Source: Stenotrophomonas maltophilia
Lineage (GTDB): Bacteria > Pseudomonadota > Gammaproteobacteria > Xanthomonadales > Xanthomonadaceae
Length of the DNA stretch: 36,424 bases
Direction: 5' to 3'
Assembly: GCA_002387845.1 (NCBI GenBank)
Contig: DGLB01000028.1
Coordinates: forward strand, 64,306 to 100,729
How positions within the stretch are numbered: position 1 is the first letter of the stretch; the number at the start of each line of letters is the position of its first letter. Both the position numbers and the translations under genes were made by a program. Shown here one piece after another: positions 1-8,471 of this stretch. The notes under the pieces were generated by a model that saw nothing but the letters and a program-made list of their open reading frames with translations, was not told the DNA's origin and did not search any database.

Positions 1-9
1 GGCTCTACG
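1..9 (-). repeat. Right end of a SMAG repeat cut by the window edge
   Basis: The first nine bases match the terminal GGCTCTACG of the inverted SMAG copies found elsewhere in the window, for example at 11745-11767. The rest of the element would lie outside the window. Confidence 0.5.
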
Positions 10-65
10 TAATCGGTCGTGTCCAGCATTGCGGGAGCACGGTCGCGCCCCCGTCGCATCCGGCG

Positions 66-2180
66 TTACGGCAACACGCTCACCTTCAGGTCACGCGGGC
101 CCACGGCTTCATTGCCGCTGTAATCCCGTGCACTGGCGCGGATGATGTAATCCCCGGCGGGCAACGCATCGGGCAACCAACGCCCGGTTTCCACCAGCCC
201 ATCGCGCACCGTGTTGGTGACCAGGTAGCGGAAACGGGTGACCGCACTGCCATGCACGGTGATGCCGCTGTCCGGCGCATACGCCACCAGGGTGGCACTG
301 CGCTCGCGCGGCATGCGGTTGAACACGATGTTGAAGCGCGGCTGCTCGTAACCCTGCAGCGGCTGGCCGGAAGCATCCAGAATCTGGTAACCCACCTGGT
401 ACAGGCCCAGGCGTCGACGCGGCAGGTTGCGGTCCACCTGGTCCCACGCTTCCACCACGATCTGCACGCCAGGCCCCAGCCGGGAAATCGGCACGCGTCC
501 ATCCGCACCGGCCTTGATCGGCTGGTCGACATCATCCAGCACCTCCACAGCGGTGATGCGCGTCGCGAACGCATCGGCATAACCGGTGAAGCCCAGCGCC
601 ACCGCGTTGCGTTCGAAGCCACTGGCTCCCACGCTCAGATGCACATGCGCCATGCGGTTGATGCTGCCCAGCGCGTCGCCGGCCTGGAAGCGGGTACCGC
701 GGCGCACGCGCACGCGTTCCAGCTTGCCGTCCAAGTCCAGCAGCTGCGGCCAGCGGGCGTCGAAGGCGCGGCCCTGCGGATCGCGCCCCACTTTCATATG
801 GATGTAGCGGATGCGATCCAGTGCCAGCCCCTCGGCCTGGTCGCCGACCGACCATGCACCAAACGGGCTGCTCACCTTGCCGTCGGCGACCGCGCGCACG
901 GTCTGGCCGACGTCGCCGCGGATGTCGAAGCCGTCGTGCAGGTGGTGCCGGCTTTCGCCCTGGAAGCTGCCGCGCACCTCGCCCAAGGTGCCGACTACTT
1001 CGTGCCAGCCTTGTTGGGGGTCCAATGGCCAGCGACCGCCGGTGAGCGGTAACGGAGCGTCGGGGGCCGGGCCGATCAGGGCCGGCGGTGGCGTCGCCGG
1101 CGGTTGCGTGTGGTGCTGGGTCTTGCCCGGCAATCCCACCGGGTGCAGGTGGTGGACGCGATAGGACGCCGCATCGGCCAGGTACAACCCGCCGTCTGCA
1201 TCCAGCGCCAACGCGGAGGGCCTCGAGAAACGCGGCTGCGGCGGCACACCCACCAGCGCCAGCGCATGGCCGTGCGCGGAAACCTGCACCAGCTTGCCGT
1301 TGATATCGCTCACATACAGCACGTCATCGTGGGTAACCGCCAGCGCCATCGGCCCGCTGACCAACCCGCCGGCCGGCACCAGGGTATCGACCGCGCCATT
1401 GGCCGCCAGGCGGCGCACCGCGTTGTTGTACAGGTCGGCGACCAGCAGGTTGCCATGGCTGTCCAGCGCCAGCGACACCGGCGTATCGAAGCGCGCGCCG
1501 ACGCCGGCTCCGTCCACGTTGCCCGGTGCATCGCCACCGGCCAGCGTGCGCACCTGGCCGTCCGTTTCAATCACGCGGATGCGGTCGTTCCAGGTATCGG
1601 CCACATACACCCGCCCCTGCGCGTCCACCGCCACGCCCATCGGCCCGTTGAAGCGCGCCTGCCCGGCCACACCATCGGCAAAGCCCGGCTGGCCGTCGCC
1701 GGCCAGGGTGCTGACCCTGCCGTCGGTACCGATGCGGCGGATGGCATGGTTGCCGGTGTCGGCCACGAACAGGTTGCCGGCCGCGTCCAGTGCGATCTGC
1801 GACGGGGTGTTGAACTGCGCCTGCAGCGCCGGGCCATCGCGCCAGCCCTCGCCCTGCCCGGCCAGGGTATCCACCCGGCCGTCCGGATGGATTCGCCGGA
1901 TCCGGTTGTTGTCGCCGGCATCGGCCACGTAGACCACCCCCTGGGGGCCCACCACCAGGCCGTAGGGGTCGGCAAAGCGCGCCTGCGCACCCGCGCCCTC
2001 CTGCAGCCCACCCACGCCATCTCCGGCCAGCAGGTCGATCTGCGCGGTCCAGCCCAACGGCGTCGGCAGCGGTGCGGGCGGCGGTGCCGGTACCCGGTCA
2101 ACGTGCAGGAAGGTCCATGCCAGTGCGGCCAGCGTGGCCGCTGCCACTACTGCCATCCCTGCCCATCGTGCGCGCGTCAT
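66..2180 (-). CDS. NHL-repeat beta-propeller fused to an M23-type peptidase domain, membrane-anchored
   Basis: The 704-residue product has an N-terminal hydrophobic segment (about residues 7-24) that acts as a signal anchor, so the bulk should be periplasmic. Residues about 45-350 are repeated NHL units of roughly 55 residues, each with a GVAVD/YVADTxN-like motif alternating with LAG strands, which form a propeller. Residues about 390-550 look like an M23 metallopeptidase (LytM) domain: H415 and D419 in an HxxxD motif and H512/H514 in an HxH motif match the zinc ligands and catalytic histidine of that family. An Ig-like beta domain follows to the C-terminus. M23 enzymes cut peptidoglycan cross-bridges, but some are inactive regulators. 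The motifs here look intact, so activity is possible. The gene is divergent from the TPR gene at 2318. The NHL-M23 combination is unusual and the substrate is unknown. Confidence 0.85.
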   Translation of the reverse strand: MTRARWAGMAVVAAATLAALAWTFLHVDRVPAPPPAPLPTPLGWTAQIDLLAGDGVGGLQEGAGAQARFADPYGLVVGPQGVVYVADAGDNNRIRRIHPDGRVDTLAGQGEGWRDGPALQAQFNTPSQIALDAAGNLFVADTGNHAIRRIGTDGRVSTLAGDGQPGFADGVAGQARFNGPMGVAVDAQGRVYVADTWNDRIRVIETDGQVRTLAGGDAPGNVDGAGVGARFDTPVSLALDSHGNLLVADLYNNAVRRLAANGAVDTLVPAGGLVSGPMALAVTHDDVLYVSDINGKLVQVSAHGHALALVGVPPQPRFSRPSALALDADGGLYLADAASYRVHHLHPVGLPGKTQHHTQPPATPPPALIGPAPDAPLPLTGGRWPLDPQQGWHEVVGTLGEVRGSFQGESRHHLHDGFDIRGDVGQTVRAVADGKVSSPFGAWSVGDQAEGLALDRIRYIHMKVGRDPQGRAFDARWPQLLDLDGKLERVRVRRGTRFQAGDALGSINRMAHVHLSVGASGFERNAVALGFTGYADAFATRITAVEVLDDVDQPIKAGADGRVPISRLGPGVQIVVEAWDQVDRNLPRRRLGLYQVGYQILDASGQPLQGYEQPRFNIVFNRMPRERSATLVAYAPDSGITVHGSAVTRFRYLVTNTVRDGLVETGRWLPDALPAGDYIIRASARDYSGNEAVGPRDLKVSVLP

Positions 2181-2317
2181 CGGCGTCCCTGTCGTGATTC
2201 AAGCCCCTGACCATAGCCGCTGGAAGCCGCGCTGCCCAGCCTGGGCACAGGGCGATGCTTGTGCAGATGCGGCGTTCCGGTTTCAATCGGGTACTACCCC
2301 AAGGAAGGACGCCCTGC

Positions 2318-3790
2318 ATGTCCCGCTGTCGCCGTAATGCACTGGCCTTGATGCTGTCGCTGTGCCTGCTGCCTGCCATCGCGGCGGCGGACGTCGATCC
2401 CGGCTTCGACGAAGCACTGCAGACCGCAGCCGACCAGCTTGCCAAAGGCGACTCGCTGGGGGCGGCCATTGCCTACGAACGCCTGCTGGCCGACCCGCGC
2501 CTGGAGACGCTGGAACCGGCGCGTCGCAGTGAAGTGTGGGCACGTGCGGCGATCGTCGCCGGGGTGCAGGACGACGCCGCGTTGGCTGAGCAACGCGTAC
2601 AGAAGGCGCTGCAGATCAGCCCGGATTACGCCGAGGCCCGCCTGTTGCTGGCAGGTCACCAGATCTTTCTGAACCAGCTGGACGCGGCGGCCGACAACAT
2701 GATCCGCGGCATCCGCGACAGCAAGGAGACGCCGCCGCTGCCGGAAGACCAGGTGTGGTACATCAGCAAGCATCTGCGCAACGACCCTGTGCGGAAACAG
2801 GCCCTGCTGCAGGCGCTGTTCGACCAGCACTGGAAGCCCGATGGCATCGAGCCCAGCTGGTACTGGGTCGACCTGGCAGAGCTGCAGGTGGAAAGCCCAC
2901 AGTCCGACCGCGTCGCCGCCACCCTGGAGCGCGTGGACGAGCCGCTGCCGTTGATACAGCTGCGCAGCGACAAGCGCTTTGACCGTTTCATCGCGCGTGG
3001 CGACAGCCGTTTCGACCCCACCGCCGCCGCGCAGCGTCATATCGACCGGATGCGCGTGGAGACCATGCTGTCGCCGGGTCTCAACGAAGCCGCCGTTACC
3101 CTGGCCAATGCACTGCTGGTCACCGGCCAGGCTGAAGACGTCGTCGGCATGACCCAGTCGCTGGGCGAGTTCGCCGCACGGGCGAAGTCCCTGCCTGAGG
3201 CGGAGGAAGCGCGCCCGGTCGGCATGATGCTCAACGCCCGCGCCCGCGCATTCTGGCAGCTGGGCCGCAACGACGACGCCATCCAGACCCAGGAACTGGC
3301 CACCCGGATGGCATCCGCGGGCGATGACACCGAACAGAAGTTACGCCTGGCCAGCAGCTACACCGGGCTGCATCGCCCGGCACTCGCCCGCCAGACCGTG
3401 AAGGACATGGGCGAACTGTCCGTTCAAGGCGAAGGCATGACCCAGGTGATCCTGCTGCAGGCCGCCCAGCAGCTGGCCGATGCCGGCGCGCAGCAGCGCG
3501 CACGCGATGCGTTGGCCGCTGTCCGCTCGCAGGCTCCCGCCTACACCATGCTGGGATTGATCACCGATCACCGCCTGGACGAAGCCGCCGCCGTGCTGGC
3601 CGAGCGTCTGGCCGACCCGCAGGAGCGCGGTTCGGCGTTGCTTGAGCTGCAGCACCTGCGCGAGCGACCGGAACTGCCGGGCGACAAGGACTTCCATGCC
3701 AGCTGGAAGCAGTTCAAGGCGCGTGCGGATGTGATTGCCGCTGCTGAGAAAGTCGGGCGCATTGACAGCTACCCGCTCTACGCCGAGTAG
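2318..3790 (+). CDS. Secreted TPR-like repeat protein
   Basis: The product has 490 residues. I chose the ATG at 2318 because an AAGGAAGG ribosome binding site lies just upstream and the protein then begins with a classic signal peptide (basic start, hydrophobic LALMLSLCLLPAIAAA, cleavage after AAA). An upstream in-frame start at 2255 would bury that peptide. The mature part is almost all helical, with alternating Ala/Leu and Asp/Glu/Arg positions typical of tetratricopeptide-like repeats (for example around LEPARRSEVWARAAIVAG and PDYAEARLLLAGHQ). No catalytic motif is visible. It probably acts as a periplasmic scaffold, but no partner can be named. It is transcribed divergently from the NHL-M23 gene across a 137-bp gap and convergently with the lytic transglycosylase, with 20 bp between their ends. 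Confidence 0.8.
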   Translation: MSRCRRNALALMLSLCLLPAIAAADVDPGFDEALQTAADQLAKGDSLGAAIAYERLLADPRLETLEPARRSEVWARAAIVAGVQDDAALAEQRVQKALQISPDYAEARLLLAGHQIFLNQLDAAADNMIRGIRDSKETPPLPEDQVWYISKHLRNDPVRKQALLQALFDQHWKPDGIEPSWYWVDLAELQVESPQSDRVAATLERVDEPLPLIQLRSDKRFDRFIARGDSRFDPTAAAQRHIDRMRVETMLSPGLNEAAVTLANALLVTGQAEDVVGMTQSLGEFAARAKSLPEAEEARPVGMMLNARARAFWQLGRNDDAIQTQELATRMASAGDDTEQKLRLASSYTGLHRPALARQTVKDMGELSVQGEGMTQVILLQAAQQLADAGAQQRARDALAAVRSQAPAYTMLGLITDHRLDEAAAVLAERLADPQERGSALLELQHLRERPELPGDKDFHASWKQFKARADVIAAAEKVGRIDSYPLYAE

Positions 3791-3810
3791 GTCCTGGCGG
3801 GTGCGCGGAT

Positions 3811-4584
3811 TCAGCGCGCCGGTGTCTGCGGCGCGCCGCCCATCGCGTCCCGGTAGCGCACATACAGCGCACTTACCTTCTCTACATAGGCCAGCGTTTC
3901 CGCATACGGCGGTACCCCCTTGTAGCGGGTCACCGCGCCGATGCCGGCGTTGTACGCAGCCGCCGCCAGCGTGCGGTCGCCCTTGTAGCGTTTCAGCAGC
4001 GCCTGCAGGTAACGCGCCCCGCCGCTGATCGACTGTTCGGCCGAGAACGGGTCCGTCACCCCCATCTCGGTGGCCGTGTCGGGCATCAGCTGCATCACGC
4101 CCTGCGCGCCCTTGGGCGATACCGCACCTGCGTCGAAGTTGCTTTCGGCATGGGCGATGGCGCGCAGCCAGGCGTCCTCCACACCGGTGGCACGCGCCGC
4201 CGCCTTGAACTGCCGTGCGTGGCGGTTCAACTGCGCCGGCCCCACCTTGCCCAGCCCCGGGTGCGCCGGCTCGCCCGGCGGGGTGGTCACGGTGAACTTC
4301 AGGAACACCCGCGAGCCCGGCAGGTTGCGGGTGGAGTACACCAGCGTGCCGTCCTGCTCGCGCTCGTACAGGGTGCCGCTGAACACCCCCATGTTGCCCC
4401 ACAGGTTGGGGGTCTGCACCGCGTTGTCGTCCACCTGCTGGGCCGTGCATTTCGAGCCCGGCTCCGGCGCGGTGGCCAGGCTGACGGTGTTGTTCTGCAC
4501 ACAGCGGTACACCGTGCGGGCCGCCGCCGGGCCACAGGCCAGCAGCAACAACAGGGCCAATGCGACAGGCAACGCAGGCTTCAT
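3811..4584 (-). CDS. Lytic transglycosylase, SLT (Slt70/MltE-like) family
   Basis: The product has 257 residues. A signal peptide (about residues 1-22) is followed by a short domain with paired cysteines and then the SLT domain from about residue 120. Family hallmarks are visible: HAESNF with the catalytic glutamate at position 147, GVMQLMPDTA, a GARYLQ segment and AAYNAG. These enzymes cleave the MurNAc-GlcNAc bond of peptidoglycan to give 1,6-anhydro products in the periplasm. The N-terminal region (about 23-100) resembles the small DUF4124-type cysteine domain often fused to such enzymes in Xanthomonadaceae. The gene stands alone between convergent and divergent neighbours. Roles in wall remodelling or in assembly of a secretion apparatus are both possible and cannot be separated from sequence alone. 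Confidence 0.92.
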   Translation of the reverse strand: MKPALPVALALLLLLACGPAAARTVYRCVQNNTVSLATAPEPGSKCTAQQVDDNAVQTPNLWGNMGVFSGTLYEREQDGTLVYSTRNLPGSRVFLKFTVTTPPGEPAHPGLGKVGPAQLNRHARQFKAAARATGVEDAWLRAIAHAESNFDAGAVSPKGAQGVMQLMPDTATEMGVTDPFSAEQSISGGARYLQALLKRYKGDRTLAAAAYNAGIGAVTRYKGVPPYAETLAYVEKVSALYVRYRDAMGGAPQTPAR

Positions 4585-4797
4585 CGACAGGGGGCCGCAA
4601 GGCGGGCACGGCGGGCGGTGGCGCGATGATCCGGCCGCCCCGATGATGGCCCGGTGACGGCTTCACCCCGCTCATGCGTCCTGATACCGACACTGGGCAA
4701 ATTCCGACAGCAATCTGCGTGGAGTCCTGTTCCCAAAGCCGCCTGCGGGTGGTGTCATAGCGGCACTTTCCCTCTATCCGACTGCACCGAGGTCAGC

Positions 4798-6396
4798 TTG
4801 AAGCGCGCCAGGATCATCGCCGCCATCGTGCTTGCCGCCCTCATCGGCGCGGTCGTTCCCGTCATCACGGTGGCGTATTTCACCTGGGCGCGGCAGCAGG
4901 AGCACGAGCAGCGCAACCTGGCCAGCACCGCCCAGCGCACCCTGCTGCGGGCGCACCGCGCCTATGAAGGCAGCCTGATGGCGCTGCGCAAGCTCAACCA
5001 GACCCCGCTGCCGGCATGTTCCCCTGAACACCTGCAACTGATGCGCAACCTGGCGGTCAGCACCCACTCGGCCGAGCAGGTCGGCTACTTCGAAGGCGGC
5101 CGCCTGCGCTGCACGTCGTGGGGAGTGACCGATGCCGACATTCCCGAACCGCACCCCGACCACGTCACCGCGGACGGGGCCGGCATCACCCTCGGGGTAC
5201 GTCCGCAGGCCGGCGATGGCAGCCCGATGGTGGCGGTGCAGCTGGGCCGGCACGACATCATCATGGACCCCAGCCGCTTCGTCGATGTCATTGCCGACCC
5301 CAACGTGCGGCTGGCGGTGGCCACCCCCGACGGCAGGTTGCTGGTGCAGCAGGCCCTGCCCGACCAGGCGCTGCTGCTGCACCTGCTGCGCGAACCGTCC
5401 AGCGGGCGCACGCCGCGCAGCTGGTACGCCAGCGCGCAGGACCAGGAGTGGCTGGCCATCGCGGTGGCACCGCGCACCGATTTCAGCACCAGCCTGTACC
5501 GCCAGTTCCTGCAGCTGCTGCCGCTGGGGGCGGCGGGCGCGGTGCTGGGGGCGGCCGGTGCGTGGTGGCTGTCGCGGCGGCGCATGACCCTGCGCAATGA
5601 ACTGGCCAGCGCGGTGCGCCGGCGTGAGTTCAGCATGCAGTACCAGCCCATCATCGAACTGGATACCGGCATCTGCGTGGGGGCCGAATCGCTGGTGCGC
5701 TGGTGTCGCCCCGACGGCACCTCCGTGCGCCCGGATCTGTTCATTCCGGTGGCCGAGGAAACCGGCCTGATCAACGCGCTGACCGACCACGTCATCGACC
5801 AGGTCATCCAGGACATGCGCGAGCTGCTGGTGCGTGACCGCAGCGCGCATATCGCCATCAACCTGTCCGCCGGCGACGTCGGCAGCGGCCGCGCCCTGAA
5901 GGTGTTGTCCGCCAAGCTGCAGGGCACCGGCATCCATCCCCAGCAGATCTGGCTGGAGGCCACCGAGCGTGGCTTCATCGACATCCAGGGCGCACGCACC
6001 TCGCTGGCCGCCGCGCGGCGTGCCGGTCACTGCGTGGCCATCGACGATTTCGGTGTCGGCTATTCCAGCCTGCAGTACCTGCAGACCTTGCCGCTGGACG
6101 CATTGAAGATCGACAAGTCGTTCATCGAGGCCATCGGTACCCACAGCGCCACCAGCCCGGTCACCTCGCACATCATCGACATGGCCAAGACGCTGGGGTT
6201 GTTCACCGTGGCCGAGGGCATTGAAACCTCCGCGCAGCTGGCGTACCTGCAGGCACGGCAGGTCGAGTTCGGCCAGGGCTGGCTGTTCTCCAAGCCGTTG
6301 CCGGCCGAGGAGTTCGTCCGCTACCACGAGCAGCGGCTGAAGCAGTACGGCAAGGCCAAGGAAGACATGCAGAACCCCAACAGCGCGCACGATTGA
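4798..6396 (+). CDS. CSS-motif EAL-domain cyclic-di-GMP phosphodiesterase
   Basis: I prefer the TTG start at 4798 (GAGGT just upstream), giving 532 residues that open with KRAR and a transmembrane helix. The ATG at 4654 would add 48 residues without signal character. A periplasmic CSS domain follows, with a cysteine in ACSPEH and the CTSWG motif, then a second transmembrane segment near LLPLGAAGAVLGAAGAWWL, then a cytoplasmic EAL domain. In E. coli PdeC-type proteins the two CSS cysteines form a disulfide that controls activity and stability. The catalytic set appears present: AESLVRW at the EAL site (E kept, A to S), NLSAGD, EATERG, DDFGVGYSSL, KIDKSF, AEGIET and QGWLFSKP. It should therefore hydrolyse c-di-GMP to pGpG. 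There is no GGDEF domain. A SMAG array starts directly after the stop codon. Confidence 0.9.
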   Translation: MKRARIIAAIVLAALIGAVVPVITVAYFTWARQQEHEQRNLASTAQRTLLRAHRAYEGSLMALRKLNQTPLPACSPEHLQLMRNLAVSTHSAEQVGYFEGGRLRCTSWGVTDADIPEPHPDHVTADGAGITLGVRPQAGDGSPMVAVQLGRHDIIMDPSRFVDVIADPNVRLAVATPDGRLLVQQALPDQALLLHLLREPSSGRTPRSWYASAQDQEWLAIAVAPRTDFSTSLYRQFLQLLPLGAAGAVLGAAGAWWLSRRRMTLRNELASAVRRREFSMQYQPIIELDTGICVGAESLVRWCRPDGTSVRPDLFIPVAEETGLINALTDHVIDQVIQDMRELLVRDRSAHIAINLSAGDVGSGRALKVLSAKLQGTGIHPQQIWLEATERGFIDIQGARTSLAAARRAGHCVAIDDFGVGYSSLQYLQTLPLDALKIDKSFIEAIGTHSATSPVTSHIIDMAKTLGLFTVAEGIETSAQLAYLQARQVEFGQGWLFSKPLPAEEFVRYHEQRLKQYGKAKEDMQNPNSAHD

Positions 6397-6397
6397 T

Positions 6398-6539
6398 GGC
6401 GAGCCGGGCTTGCCCGGCTGAAGGCACCGCAATCCCGTAGAGCCGGGCTTGCCCGGCTGAAGGGTGCGCAATCTCGTAGAGCCGGGCTTGCCCGGCTGAA
6501 GGGTGCACGCGAACTGCAGCGGGGCAAGCCCCGCTCTAC
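6398..6539. repeat. SMAG array: three direct copies at 39-bp spacing plus one inverted copy
   Basis: Hairpin units of the form GTAGAGCCGGGCTTGCCCGG begin at about 6398 (its GTAG has decayed to GGCG), 6437 and 6476, so the period is exactly 39 bp and includes a shared AAGG...CGCAATC spacer. An inverted copy with altered but compensating stem bases (CAGCGGGGCAAGCCCCGCTC) occupies 6517-6539. The block fills the 3' side of the EAL gene and may protect or terminate its transcript. Confidence 0.9.
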
Positions 6540-6622
6540 GTCATCCACCCCGGTCGTTCATGAGCATAGGACGTTCATCCAACCCCGTCGTTCATCCACC
6601 GCAGGGGTTCATCTGGCCCCGC
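6540..6622. repeat. 17-bp imperfect tandem repeat upstream of the ABC-F promoter
   Basis: GTTCAT recurs at 6556, 6573, 6590 and 6607, exactly 17 bp apart, and a one-base-shorter relative (GTCATCCACC) starts at 6540. The consensus unit is about GTTCATCCACCCCGTCG. The run ends directly before the TATAAT at 6623. It could be an operator array or simply a small tandem repeat. Confidence 0.75.
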
Positions 6623-6628
6623 TATAAT
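6623..6628 (+). promoter_or_regulatory. Probable -10 box of the ABC-F gene
   Basis: A perfect TATAAT lies about 145 bp upstream of the ABC-F start, in otherwise GC-rich DNA. No good -35 hexamer is seen at 16-18 bp, so an activator or alternative upstream contacts may be needed. The long leader that would result holds the mini-ORFs described next. Confidence 0.55.
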
Positions 6629-6670
6629 GACCGCGCGGCAGCCAGCCGCCTTGTGTTGAGGTGTGCCCCC

Positions 6671-6707
6671 ATGCGCCATTGATGCCGCCGTCGCAATGAC
6701 GGCCTGA
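6671..6707 (+). promoter_or_regulatory. Leader with three overlapping mini-ORFs upstream of the ABC-F gene
   Basis: Three minimal open frames are chained: ATG CGC CAT TGA (6671-6682), ATG CCG CCG TCG CAA TGA (6682-6699, sharing one base through TGATG) and ATG ACG GCC TGA (6696-6707). A small hairpin, GCCC-TTAC-GGGC, follows, and the ABC-F gene starts at 6773 after a GGAGGTCGC ribosome binding site. Short upstream ORFs that sense stalled ribosomes are an established way to control ABC-F resistance genes in other bacteria. Whether these are translated is not known. Confidence 0.45.
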
Positions 6708-6772
6708 CTCCCTTCCCGCCGGCCCTTACGGGCGGTTCGTCGCGGGGAATTCAAGGCATCCATGGAGGTCGC

Positions 6773-8356
6773 ATGACCGCATTCGCACTCACGCTCGACC
6801 GCGTGACATTCACCCTGCCCGATGGGCGGGTGCTGTTCTCTGAACTTTCCACCACCTTCGACACCACACCCACCGGCCTGGTCGGTCGCAACGGCGTGGG
6901 TAAAAGCGTGCTTGGCCGTCTGCTGGCCGGGCAGCTCACGCCCAGCGCCGGGCAGATCCAGCGCCATGGCCGCGTCCACCTGCTCGCCCAGCACAGCGGC
7001 GAAGTGCCCGGGCGCATTGCCGACCTGGCCGGCGTGGCACCGGTGCTGGATGCGCTTGCCCGGATTGAGGCCGGCAGCGTGGACGCGGACGACTTCGCCA
7101 CGCTGGGTGAGCGCTGGACCCTGCGCGAGCAGCTGCAGGCCCAATGGCGGCAGCTCGGTCTGCCGGCGCTGGACCCCAACGCCCCCGCACGCCAGCTGAG
7201 CGGTGGCCAGGCCATGCAGGTGGCACTGGCCGGTGCGCTGCTGTCCAACGCCGATGCCCTGGTACTGGATGAGCCCAGCAACCACCTGGACAGCGCCCAT
7301 CGCCATCGCCTGATCGAGGCGTTGCAGCAGTGGCGCGGGGGCCTGCTGGTGATCAGCCACGACCGCGCCCTGCTGCAGCAGATGCAACGCATCGTCGAGC
7401 TCACGCCGGGCGGTCTGCACAGCTACGGGGGCAACTTCGACGTGTATGCCCAACAGAGGCAGCAGGCCCGGTCCGCGGCCGAAACCGAACTGGCGCTTCG
7501 CAAGCAGCAGCGACGGCAACAGCAGCAGGCCGAGCGCGAGCAGCGCGAACGCCAGGCGCATCGGCAGTCCCGCGCCACACGCGACGCGCGTACGGCCAAC
7601 CAGGCCCCCATTCTGCTGGGCGGCATGAAGAACCGCAGTGAGCACAGTGCCGGGCGGCTGCAGGCCCAGCTGGCGCAGCGGCGCGCCGACAGCGACGCGC
7701 GGGTGCGTGAAGCAGCGGCGCAGCTGGAACCCGAGGTGCAGGTGGCGCTGCTTGGTCCTGGCCCGATCGCACCTGGCCCGCAGATCAGCGCCGAACTGCT
7801 GCAGGTTCAACTGCCCCACCTGCCAGCGCGCGAGCGGATCGACCTGCGCATTACCCGCGGCACCCGTCTGGCGGTGTGCGGAACCAACGGCAGCGGCAAG
7901 TCCACGCTGTTGCAGGTGATTGCCGGCGTGCTGCCGCCGCTGTCGGGCGAGGTCCGGCGTGCGGCCACGACGGCGTACCTGGACCAGGCGTTGTCGTCAT
8001 TGCCGGCGCAGGACAGCGCGCTGGAACTGCTGCAGCGCGCGAACCCACCTGCGGCCGAAGGTGTGCTGCGCACACGGCTGGCCCTGCTCGGGCTGGATGC
8101 CGAACGGAGCCTGCGTCCGCTGCACACCCTGAGCGGTGGCGAGCGGATGAAGGCCGCACTGGCGGCAGTGCTGTACGCCGAACAGCCACCGCAGTTGTTG
8201 TTGCTGGATGAGCCGGGCAATCACCTGGATCTTCCGTCGCTGGCGGCGCTGGAGGCGATGCTGCAGGGGTATTCCGGTGCGTTGGTGATCGTTTCGCACG
8301 ATGAGGCGTTGCTGCAGGCGGTCGGAGTGACCGATCGCCTGCAGATGTCAGCGTAG
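6773..8356 (+). CDS. ABC-F family ATPase (ribosome-associated type)
   Basis: The 527-residue soluble protein has two ABC cassettes and no membrane segment. Cassette 1 has Walker A GRNGVGKS (residues 38-45), signature LSGGQ and Walker B VLDEPSNHLD. Cassette 2 has Walker A GTNGSGKS (370-377), signature LSGGE and LLLLDEPGNHLD. The charged helical linker between them is rich in Gln, Arg and Glu (around AEREQRERQAHRQSRATRD) and corresponds to the P-site tRNA interaction motif region of ABC-F proteins. Members bind the ribosomal E site and either relieve stalling or protect against antibiotics. I cannot assign it to EttA, Uup or a resistance clade. The start is fixed by GGAGG at 6763. The stop codon TAG at 8354-8356 lies inside the GTAG of a SMAG repeat. 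The leader features suggest regulated translation. Confidence 0.9.
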   Translation: MTAFALTLDRVTFTLPDGRVLFSELSTTFDTTPTGLVGRNGVGKSVLGRLLAGQLTPSAGQIQRHGRVHLLAQHSGEVPGRIADLAGVAPVLDALARIEAGSVDADDFATLGERWTLREQLQAQWRQLGLPALDPNAPARQLSGGQAMQVALAGALLSNADALVLDEPSNHLDSAHRHRLIEALQQWRGGLLVISHDRALLQQMQRIVELTPGGLHSYGGNFDVYAQQRQQARSAAETELALRKQQRRQQQQAEREQRERQAHRQSRATRDARTANQAPILLGGMKNRSEHSAGRLQAQLAQRRADSDARVREAAAQLEPEVQVALLGPGPIAPGPQISAELLQVQLPHLPARERIDLRITRGTRLAVCGTNGSGKSTLLQVIAGVLPPLSGEVRRAATTAYLDQALSSLPAQDSALELLQRANPPAAEGVLRTRLALLGLDAERSLRPLHTLSGGERMKAALAAVLYAEQPPQLLLLDEPGNHLDLPSLAALEAMLQGYSGALVIVSHDEALLQAVGVTDRLQMSA

Positions 8357-8471
8357 AGCCGGGCTCGCCCGGCTGCTTTTCGCGTGGAAAACAGCCGCCG
8401 CCACGCATGGCGTGGCGCGACAGGAGCCTTCATTTCCACGCCGTCGTTCAGCGGGGCAAGCCCCGCTCTAC
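8353..8471. repeat. Inverted pair of SMAG repeats between convergent genes
   Basis: A forward unit (8353-8375) and a reverse unit (8449-8471) bracket the short space between the convergent ABC-F and CobW-like genes. A third hairpin of the ACGCATGGCGT type lies near 8400-8416. Both flanking genes take their TAG stop codon from the GTAG end of a repeat (8354-8356 plus strand, 8468-8470 minus strand). The arrangement may act as a bidirectional terminator. Confidence 0.85.

Noticed and set aside
4774..6471. A 565-codon open frame on the minus strand
   Set aside because: Antisense to the EAL gene; part of it translates SMAG repeats and it has no family features.
6396..6540. CRISPR array
   Set aside because: The 39-bp periodic units are SMAG hairpins with near-constant spacers; there are no unique spacers of uniform length and no cas genes nearby.
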